From JADGGV01 sp035715725 (GTDB lineage Bacteria; Gemmatimonadota; Gemmatimonadetes; Longimicrobiales; RSA9): 16,521 nt of DNA. Positions 1-5,571 of the stretch are shown in pieces; position 1 is the first letter of the stretch, and the number at the start of each line of letters is the position of its first letter. The stretch covers positions 1-16,521 of the forward strand of contig DASTKT010000070.1 in NCBI GenBank assembly GCA_035715725.1. Direction: 5' to 3'. Made by a program: the position numbers and the translations under genes. Below the pieces are notes generated by a model. That model did not search any database and was not told the DNA's origin. It was given only the letters and a program-made list of their open reading frames with translations.

Positions 1-1730
1 AGCGTGAAACGCAGCGCATCCGCGCCGAACAGCTCCACGACCCGGAGCGGATCGATGCCGTTGCCCAGCGACTTCGACATCTTCCGCCCTAGGTGGTCCC
101 GAACCAGCCGCGTGATGTACACCTCGTGGTACGGAACCTCCCCCATGAACTCGAGCCCCGCCATGATCATGCGCGAGACCCAGAAGAAGATGATGTCGTA
201 CGCCGAGACCAGCGTGCTGGTCGGGTAGAACGCCTTCAGGTCCTCCGTCTCGTCCGGCCAGCCGAGCGTCGAGAACGGCCACAGCCACGACGAGAACCAC
301 GTGTCCAGCACGTCCGGGTCCTGCTCCAGCTCCGAGCCGCCGCAGCGCGGACACGCCGTCGGGTCCTCCCGCGCCACGATCTCCACGTCCTCGCAGCCCG
401 GCGCGAGGCAGTACCAGACCGGGATGCGGTGACCCCACCAGAGCTGCCGCGAGATGCACCAGTCGTGGATGTTCTCCAGCCAGTTCTCGTAGACCTTCCC
501 CCACGTGTCCGGCGTGAACGTCACCCGCCCGTCCCGGTACGCCGCGAGCGCCGGCTCGGCCAGCGGCTTCATGCGCACGAACCACTGATCCGATAGGCGC
601 GGCTCGACCACCGTGTGGCAACGGTAGCAGTGCGGCAGCGCGTGGGTGTGCTCCTCGATCCGGTCGAGCAGCCCCAGCTCGCTGAACGCATCCACCACGG
701 CGCGCCGCGCCTCGAAGCGGTCCAGCCCCTGGAACGCTTCCGGCGCGTTCGTCCCGATCGTCGCCTCGGGCGTCATGATGTCGAGCGCCGGGATCCCCTG
801 CCGCCGCGCCAGCTCGAAGTCGTTCGGGTCGTGCGCCGGCGTGATCTTCACCGCGCCCGTCCCGAACTCCGGATCGACGTACTCGTCGGCCACGACCGGG
901 ATGCGGCGTCCGGTCAGCGGCAGCTCGACCATGGCGCCGACGATCGCCCGGTACCGCTCGTCGCCCGGGTGCACCGCGACCGCGGTGTCGCCCAGCATCG
1001 TCTCCGGCCGCGTCGTCGCCACCACGATGTAGCGCCGCCCGTCCGGCAGCCGCGGCAGCGCCGCCGTGTCTGGAACCCCCGCGACATCCTCCTCGGCCAA
1101 CGGGTACCGCAGGTGATAGAGCTTCCCCTGGCTCTCCTCCGGCTCCGCCTCCTCCTCCGAGAGCGCCGTCAGGCAGCGCGGGCACCAGTTGATGATGTAG
1201 TTGCCGCGGTAGATGAGCCCCTTCTCGTACAGCCGGACGAACACCTCGCGCACGGCCCGCGACAGCCCCGGATCCAGCGTGAAGCGCGTCCGGCTCCAGT
1301 CGCAGGAGCTGCCGATCGCCCGGAGCTGCCCCAGGATCGTCGCCTCCGTCTCCCGCACGTGCTCCCACGTCCGCTCGACGAACCCCTCGCGCCCGAGGTC
1401 GTAGCGCGTCTTCCCTTCCTGCGCCAGCATCCGCTCGACGACGTTCTGCGTCGCGATCCCGGCGTGGTCCGTCCCCGGCACCCAGAGCGCTTCCCGCCCC
1501 TGCATCCGCCGGAACCGGATCAGCACGTCCTGCAACGTGTTGTTCAGCCCGTGGCCGATGTGCAGCATCGCCGTCACGTTCGGCGGCGGGATCACGATCG
1601 TGTACGGCTCGCGCTCGCCCGAGAGCACGCGCCCCGCGTCGGCGCGGAAGTAGCCCGCCTCCTCCCAGGAGCGGTAGAGCGGCCCCTCGACGGAGTGCGG
1701 GTCGTATTGCGGTGAAAGTGGCTCGGCCAT
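1..1730 (-). CDS. valS: Valyl-tRNA synthetase, N-terminal 576 residues (3' end off the window)
   Basis: Class I aminoacyl-tRNA synthetase that charges tRNA-Val with valine in the cytoplasm. The reading frame is open from the ATG at 1730 to the window edge. Seen in order: the HIGH signature (HIGH at residues 57-60, preceded by IPPPNVT), NWCPRC near the start of the inserted CP1 editing domain, the editing motifs TTRPETMLGDTAVAVHP and HDPNDFELA, the WCISRQLWWGHRIPVWY segment, a four-cysteine zinc-ribbon-like insert (C-x4-C and CPRC), DVLDTWFSSWLWPFSTLGWP, and KMSKS at residues 550-554. Full-length ValS is about 880-900 residues, so the anticodon-binding domain and the C-terminal coiled coil lie beyond base 1. 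No Shine-Dalgarno is visible before the ATG. A candidate promoter sits about 30 bases upstream, so the gene probably has its own transcript. The family assignment is secure; the lineage hint from the HIGH region is only an inference. Confidence 0.97.
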   Translation of the reverse strand, partial: MAEPLSPQYDPHSVEGPLYRSWEEAGYFRADAGRVLSGEREPYTIVIPPPNVTAMLHIGHGLNNTLQDVLIRFRRMQGREALWVPGTDHAGIATQNVVERMLAQEGKTRYDLGREGFVERTWEHVRETEATILGQLRAIGSSCDWSRTRFTLDPGLSRAVREVFVRLYEKGLIYRGNYIINWCPRCLTALSEEEAEPEESQGKLYHLRYPLAEEDVAGVPDTAALPRLPDGRRYIVVATTRPETMLGDTAVAVHPGDERYRAIVGAMVELPLTGRRIPVVADEYVDPEFGTGAVKITPAHDPNDFELARRQGIPALDIMTPEATIGTNAPEAFQGLDRFEARRAVVDAFSELGLLDRIEEHTHALPHCYRCHTVVEPRLSDQWFVRMKPLAEPALAAYRDGRVTFTPDTWGKVYENWLENIHDWCISRQLWWGHRIPVWYCLAPGCEDVEIVAREDPTACPRCGGSELEQDPDVLDTWFSSWLWPFSTLGWPDETEDLKAFYPTSTLVSAYDIIFFWVSRMIMAGLEFMGEVPYHEVYITRLVRDHLGRKMSKSLGNGIDPLRVVELFGADALRFT

Positions 1731-1760
1731 GACGGTTTCAGGGTGTCCGGTAAAACGTGA

Positions 1761-1790
1761 AGGGTAGCGCGCGGCGCGGAGCCGCGTCAA
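1761..1790 (-). promoter_or_regulatory. Candidate sigma70-type promoter for valS
   Basis: On the minus strand TTGACG (1790-1785, five of six matches to the -35 consensus) is followed after 18 bases by TACCCT (1766-1761, a weak TAnnnT -10). This would start transcription near 1754 and leave a leader of about 25 bases before the valS ATG. It lies just downstream of the 16-bp hairpin at 1807-1849, where a fresh promoter is expected if that hairpin ends the previous unit. The -10 match is poor and the organism's promoter consensus is unknown. Confidence 0.35.
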
Positions 1791-1806
1791 CGGCGCCCCC
1801 TCGGAT

Positions 1807-1849
1807 GCTCGACCGCCCCCAGGGCCGGAGGCGCTGGGGGCGGTCGAGC
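1807..1849 (-). terminator. Perfect 16-bp inverted repeat between the BON-domain gene and valS
   Basis: Arms at 1807-1822 and 1834-1849 are exact reverse complements (GCTCGACCGCCCCCAG and its complement) around an 11-base loop. The hairpin begins 36 bases after the stop of the BON-domain gene and about 80 bases before the valS start. No T-run follows it on either strand, so it is not a textbook intrinsic terminator. It could still end transcription, protect the 3' end, or act as a leader structure. The candidate valS promoter lies downstream of it, which favours the 3'-end role. Confidence 0.45.
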
Positions 1850-1885
1850 GCGGTCGCCGCGCCCTCGAGGATCGCGGCGTCCGTG

Positions 1886-2527
1886 TCAGCCTCGTTCCTC
1901 CAACCCGCGGTCGGCCAGCTCGCCCTCCCCCCCACCGCCGCCCAGCGACGACAGCCCGGGCGGAGGTACCTCCTCGCTCGCCTCCTCGATGACCTCGCGT
2001 ACCTCGAGCTGCCGCTCGATGATCTCGACGCGGTCGTCCCGGCGCGCGGGGTCCGTCTCGCGCCCCTGTCGGCGCGCGCCCGTGCCGACCTCTATGCCGT
2101 ACCAGTGCGTCTCGCTGCGCGCCGTGCCCGGCCCCTCCTCCTCGCGGCGCGCCCGCTCCAGGCGCTCCAGCTCGGACGAGACGTCCAGCCGGTTCAGCAC
2201 CGTCCGCACCCCGGCCGCCCCCTGCGCGACCATCGCGGCGCGGTCCGACTCCCACTCCGTCGCCACCGTGCCGCTCAGCTCGAGGATCCCGTCCGCGAGC
2301 GCCGCCACCTCGATCGGCCGCTGCGAGACGTAGGCATCCGCGCGGAGCCGGTCCACCACCTCGTCCTCCATGCGCGCCAGGCGGCTGCCCTGCTCACGCT
2401 CCGCACGCCTCCGCACGATGCGGCTGCGGTTCCATATGAAGAGCCCGGCCGCCAGGCCCACGCCCGCCCCGATGGCGACCGCCCAGGCGCTCTTTCTCAG
2501 CTCCGACTCTCGCTCGCGATGCCACAT
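1886..2527 (-). CDS. Membrane-anchored BON-domain protein, 213 aa
   Basis: Small envelope protein. After a charged N-terminus (MWHRERES), a single hydrophobic helix spans residues 13-32, followed by an Arg/Glu-rich stretch. Residues about 52-118 look like a BON domain: an amphipathic helix (VVDRLRADAYV), IEVAALADGILELSGTVATEWE, then a helix and VRTVLNRLDV. BON domains are associated with envelope or phospholipid binding (OsmY, the secretin family). The C-terminal third is acidic and ends in a Gly-rich tail. The ATG at 2527 was preferred over an in-frame start 16 codons upstream because AGGAG (2542-2538) precedes it by 10 bases. It follows the proline-rich gene by about 78 bases in the same direction and may share its transcript. 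The exact role is unknown. Confidence 0.8.
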   Translation of the reverse strand: MWHRERESELRKSAWAVAIGAGVGLAAGLFIWNRSRIVRRRAEREQGSRLARMEDEVVDRLRADAYVSQRPIEVAALADGILELSGTVATEWESDRAAMVAQGAAGVRTVLNRLDVSSELERLERARREEEGPGTARSETHWYGIEVGTGARRQGRETDPARRDDRVEIIERQLEVREVIEEASEEVPPPGLSSLGGGGGEGELADRGLEERG

Positions 2528-2605
2528 GGTCCCGGTTCTCCTGGGTGAGTTGCGTCTCGCGACGCCGTCGTGCAAGTCACAGACCAGCGGCCGGCCGCAC
2601 CTCGC

Positions 2606-3595
2606 TCAGTCGCTCGTGTTCGCCTTGGCCTTCTCCTTCTCCGCCTTCTCCTTTTCCTTCCGCTCGCGGATCGCCTTCACCCGCTCGTCGAACGTGCGCC
2701 GCGCGCTCGCTCGGTCCGCCTGCTGCTGGATCTCCGACCACTCCTGCAGGTTCTTCTGCGACTCCTGCCGGGTGAGGTTCGGCGCCTGGAACGTGATCGG
2801 CAGCGGCAGCGTGAGGCTCCCCAGGTGGATCTGCCCCGGCGTGATCCCCCATCGCCCGCCGTTCTTGTCCTTGATCGTCCAGTCCGTCGCCCGGCGGGCG
2901 GCATCCGCGAGCGCCGACGCCGAGTCGTTGATCGCGTCGATCTTCCCCTGGATCCGGGCCATCGCCCGGTCGTGGTCCGTCGCCGTCGGATCGACGGGCG
3001 ACATCGTCGGGTCGAACAGCCGGCGATCGTACTCCTTCGGCCGTAGCCGCTCGCCCACCGACGCGCCGGCGCCCACCCCCGCGGCGCCGCTCGGAGCGCC
3101 CGGCCGCGCCGCGCCCGGCGCCGCGACCGGCCCGGCCGCTGGGCCCGACGGAGCCGGTGGCAGCCGGGTCGGCACGCGCGTCGGGAACTCCAGCGGCGCG
3201 GGTGGCGCCTCCGGGCCGCGTGGACGTGCGCCCTCCCCGCTCGGGGCGGCGGTAACGGGGGCCGCAGGCCCGCCCGCGGCCGCGCCGGCCTCGGGGGCCA
3301 CCGGCCAGACGAGCGTGACGATCTCCGCCTCGGGGGCCGTGCCGGACTCGTCCGACAGCAGCTCCGGCAGAAGGCGCGGTCCGACCCGGAAGAACAGGAG
3401 GAGTGCCAGGATCAGGAGGGCATGCAGCGCCACCGCGGCGCCCAGCGCCGTGCCGCCGTGCCGCTCCCGCTCGGGGCGGCTCGCCAGGAGCGTTCCGAGG
3501 GGAGGCGGAGCCGGCGGCACGGTGCCCGCCCGGCTCGGCTCGCCGGCCGGATCGGGAGCCGGCGGAGGTGGGACGTACGGGGCGGTTGCACTCAT
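2606..3595 (-). CDS. Proline-rich single-pass membrane protein with TonB-like N-terminal helix, 329 aa
   Basis: Function not recognised. A proline-rich cytoplasmic N-terminus (residues 1-45) leads into one transmembrane helix at about 48-70 with a histidine inside it (H58, in AVALHALLILALLLFF), reminiscent of the helix with which TonB contacts ExbB/ExbD. Residues about 80-185 are a long Pro/Ala/Gly-rich linker, as in TonB periplasmic spacers. The usual TonB C-terminal domain is absent. Instead residues about 190-300 form a mixed segment with DWTIKDKNGGRWGITPGQIHLG and LTLPLPITFQ, and the protein ends in a highly charged Lys/Glu helix (KEKEKAEKEKAKANTSD). The start is the ATG at 3595; no clear Shine-Dalgarno precedes it. 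It follows the aminotransferase gene by 48 bases, a gap that holds a 7-bp inverted repeat. An envelope-spanning role is inferred; energy transduction is only a possibility. Confidence 0.75.
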   Translation of the reverse strand: MSATAPYVPPPPAPDPAGEPSRAGTVPPAPPPLGTLLASRPERERHGGTALGAAVALHALLILALLLFFRVGPRLLPELLSDESGTAPEAEIVTLVWPVAPEAGAAAGGPAAPVTAAPSGEGARPRGPEAPPAPLEFPTRVPTRLPPAPSGPAAGPVAAPGAARPGAPSGAAGVGAGASVGERLRPKEYDRRLFDPTMSPVDPTATDHDRAMARIQGKIDAINDSASALADAARRATDWTIKDKNGGRWGITPGQIHLGSLTLPLPITFQAPNLTRQESQKNLQEWSEIQQQADRASARRTFDERVKAIRERKEKEKAEKEKAKANTSD

Positions 3596-3608
3596 CCGTG
3601 CCGTAGTA

Positions 3609-3630
3609 AACCGCCGTGAGGGAGGCGGTT
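3609..3630 (-). other. Short inverted repeat in the gap between dapL and the proline-rich gene
   Basis: AACCGCC (3609-3615) and GGCGGTT (3624-3630) pair around an 8-base loop in the 48-base gap. On the minus strand the hairpin is followed by only a weak TTTACTAC stretch. It could attenuate read-through or reflect processing between two operon genes. Evidence is limited to the pairing. Confidence 0.3.
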
Positions 3631-3643
3631 CCGGCCGGATGGC

Positions 3644-4804
3644 TCAGAGCAGCCGGCCGAGTCGATGCGCGGCTTCCCGCAGGCGCTCCGCCGGCTGCGT
3701 GAGGGCGAGGCGGATGAAGCCTTCGCCCCCGGCGCCGAGCGCCGAGCCCGGCATGACCACCACGCCCTGCTCCACGAGCGCGCGCCGGGCGAACGCCTCC
3801 GACGTCGTGTCCGCCGGAACGGGGACCCAGAGGTACATGGTGGCGCGGGGCGCTCGGGCATCGAACCCCTCGGAGCACAGGGCGGAGGTCAGCGCATCCC
3901 GGCGCTCGCGGAACGCCTCCACGTTGCCGGGAACCCACTCCTCGTACGACGCGAGCGCCGCCGTGGCAGCCGCCTGGACCGCCAGAAACGCGCCCGTATC
4001 GACGAACGTCTTCACCCGGGCCAGCGCGCCGACGATCGCCGCGTTGCCCGCCGCCCAGCCGATCCGCCACCCGGTCATGTTGTACGTCTTCGAGAACGAG
4101 TGGAACTCGACCGCAACGTCGGAGGCCCCTTCGATCTCGAGGATGCTCGGCGGCCGGTAGCCGTCGAAGGCGATCTCGCTGTACGCGTTGTCGGAGACCA
4201 GCACCGCGTCCCGCTCCCGGCACCAGCGTACCGCCTCTTCAAGGTAATACCGCGGAGCGATGGCGGCCGTTGGGTTGTTCGGGTAGTTCAGGTACAGGAT
4301 CTTCGTCCGCCGCGCGACCTCCTCCGGGATGTCCTCCAGCGGGATGAGGAAGTCGTTCTCCGGCCGCAGCGGCACGATGTGCGGCTCTCCGCCGGCCAGC
4401 AGCGTGCCGCCGAGATAGCACTGGTAGCCGGGGTCGGGGATCACCGTCGCGTCGCCCGGGCCGACGAACGCGAACGCCAGGTGCGCGATCCCCTCCTTCG
4501 AGCCGATCAGCGGCAGGACCTCTTTGAACGGATCCAGCCGCACGCCGAAGCGCTTCCCCATCCACGAGGAGACGGCCTCCCGGAACGAGGGCAGGCCGAG
4601 GTTGAACGGGTAGCGGCTCAGCGCCGTGTCCGCGGTCGCATCGCGGAGCGCGGCCAGCGCCGCCGGCGGCGGCGCCAGGTCCGCATCCCCCGCGCCCAGG
4701 TCGATGACGTCCACGCCCTCGGCGCGCAGCCGCCGCTTGATCTCGGGGACGTCGGCCAGCGGGTACGGCGGAAAGCTGCGGAACCGGTCGGCCAGCTTCG
4801 GCAT
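3644..4804 (-). CDS. dapL: LL-diaminopimelate aminotransferase (class I/II PLP aminotransferase), 386 aa
   Basis: Fold-type I PLP enzyme expected to convert tetrahydrodipicolinate plus glutamate directly to LL-diaminopimelate, supplying lysine and peptidoglycan synthesis. Seen in the sequence: VDVIDLGAGDADLAPP near the N-terminus, LIGSKEGIAHLAFAFVGPGD, the LNYPNNPT motif, VSDNAYSEIAFDGYRPPS, the PLP-lysine region HSFSKTYNMTGWRIGW (Lys about residue 239), and FIRLALTQPAERL near the end. The IGSKEG and HSFSKTYNMTGWRIG wording and the length match the DapL2-type subgroup rather than AspC. An in-frame GTG lies at 4813, but GGGAGG (4819-4814) abuts it directly and sits 9 bases before the ATG at 4804, so ATG 4804 is the better start. 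The ribosome-binding site lies inside the end of the upstream gene, implying coupled translation. Substrate specificity is inferred from similarity. Confidence 0.85.
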   Translation of the reverse strand: MPKLADRFRSFPPYPLADVPEIKRRLRAEGVDVIDLGAGDADLAPPPAALAALRDATADTALSRYPFNLGLPSFREAVSSWMGKRFGVRLDPFKEVLPLIGSKEGIAHLAFAFVGPGDATVIPDPGYQCYLGGTLLAGGEPHIVPLRPENDFLIPLEDIPEEVARRTKILYLNYPNNPTAAIAPRYYLEEAVRWCRERDAVLVSDNAYSEIAFDGYRPPSILEIEGASDVAVEFHSFSKTYNMTGWRIGWAAGNAAIVGALARVKTFVDTGAFLAVQAAATAALASYEEWVPGNVEAFRERRDALTSALCSEGFDARAPRATMYLWVPVPADTTSEAFARRALVEQGVVVMPGSALGAGGEGFIRLALTQPAERLREAAHRLGRLL

Positions 4805-4809
4805 GTCCT

Positions 4810-5409
4810 TCACCCTCCCGGGGCGGTCACGGCGTTGGAGATCCGGCCGAGCCCGACGAGCTCGACCTCCACGATGTCGTCCGGAATCAGCGGGCCCACG
4901 CCCTCCGGCGTGCCCGTGGCGATCACGTCGCCCGGTTCCAGGGTCATGATCCGGCTGATGTAGGCGACGAGGAACGGGATCCCGAACACCATGTCGCTCC
5001 CCCGCCCGCGCTGCCGCACCTCACCGTTGACGCGGCAGACCACCTCGATCGCGGTCCAGTCGATGCCGTCCTTCGCCACCATCGCGCCGATCGGGCAGAA
5101 CGTGTCGAACCCCTTCGCCCGCGTCCACTGCCCGTCGGTGCGCTGCAGATCCCGCGCGGTGACGTCGTTCAACGGCGCGTAGCCGGCCACGTAGTCCAGC
5201 GCTTCCGCGTCGGAGACGTGCCGCGCGCGCCGCCCGATGATCACGCCGATCTCGCCCTCGTGCTCGACCCGCTGCGAATCCGGCGGCAGCAGGATCACCT
5301 CGCCGTCCCCGATGATCGACGACGGCGGCTTCAGGAAGATGAGCGGCCGTTCGGGGACGTCGTTGCCCAGCTCCTTCGCGTGCGCCGCGTAGTTGCGGCC
5401 CACACACAC
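4810..5409 (-). CDS. Fumarylacetoacetate hydrolase (FAH) family protein, about 199-206 aa
   Basis: Short single-domain member of the FAH superfamily (YcgM/FAHD1 type: acylpyruvate hydrolase, oxaloacetate decarboxylase or isomerase activities). Visible motifs: VGRNYAAHAKELGN at the N-terminus, LKPPSSIIGDGEVILLPP, the metal-binding acidic residues in VEHEGEIGVIIGRR (Glu 49 and 51) and LNDVTARDLQ (Asp 82), the lysine in AKGFDTFCPIGAM, and TGTPEGVGPL. These fit an intact Mg2+ site. The only conventional start is GTG 5409, which lacks a Shine-Dalgarno. The frame stays open upstream with PGPSKI, typical of this family, to an ATT at 5430 preceded by GGAGAGG. The true N-terminus may therefore be seven residues longer. 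The stop overlaps an alternative GTG of dapL and the dapL ribosome-binding site lies inside this gene. The physiological substrate cannot be told from the sequence. Confidence 0.88.
   Translation of the reverse strand: MCVGRNYAAHAKELGNDVPERPLIFLKPPSSIIGDGEVILLPPDSQRVEHEGEIGVIIGRRARHVSDAEALDYVAGYAPLNDVTARDLQRTDGQWTRAKGFDTFCPIGAMVAKDGIDWTAIEVVCRVNGEVRQRGRGSDMVFGIPFLVAYISRIMTLEPGDVIATGTPEGVGPLIPDDIVEVELVGLGRISNAVTAPGG
4814..4819 (-). promoter_or_regulatory. Ribosome-binding site deciding the dapL start
   Basis: GGGAGG on the minus strand, within the last codons of the upstream hydrolase gene. It leaves 9 bases to ATG 4804 but none to GTG 4813. That favours the ATG and makes dapL translation depend on ribosomes finishing the upstream gene. 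Confidence 0.6.
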
Positions 5410-5430
5410 GATCTTGCTCGGTCCGGGAAT

Positions 5431-5442
5431 GGTGGCCTCTCC
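5431..5442 (-). promoter_or_regulatory. Ribosome-binding site in front of a possible ATT start
   Basis: GGAGAGG (5442-5436) sits five bases before an in-frame ATT (5430-5428) and 26 bases before the first conventional start, GTG 5409. The spacing suits initiation at ATT, not at GTG. Confidence 0.4.
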
Positions 5443-5571
5443 GGGTGTGGGGTGAGTGCGCGGAAGTCTACCGCCGCGCCTGGGCGCCCGCCAGACGCCC
5501 GGGCGGCTCGGGCGCGCGGCCGCTCGAGGCCCGTCCGGCCGCGGCCCGTGATCCCGCCGCTCCGCCCCGGC
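5443..5571. other. Intergenic region between the receptor gene and the FAH-family gene
   Basis: GC-rich spacer with no credible gene. It holds short self-complementary segments such as GCGGCCG and CGGCCGC separated by 13 bases, which might end the receptor transcript, and a weak TAGACT (5470-5465) that could serve as a -10 for the FAH-dapL unit. No convincing -35 was found. Neither element is strong enough to call separately. Confidence 0.3.

Noticed and set aside
1731..1885. A T-box or other riboswitch controlling valS
   Set aside because: No T-box sequence or specifier structure is visible and the hairpin lies upstream of the likely promoter.
2577..4223. A 548-codon minus-strand frame across dapL and the proline-rich gene
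   Set aside because: Gly/Arg-rich out-of-frame translation of two genes with better features.
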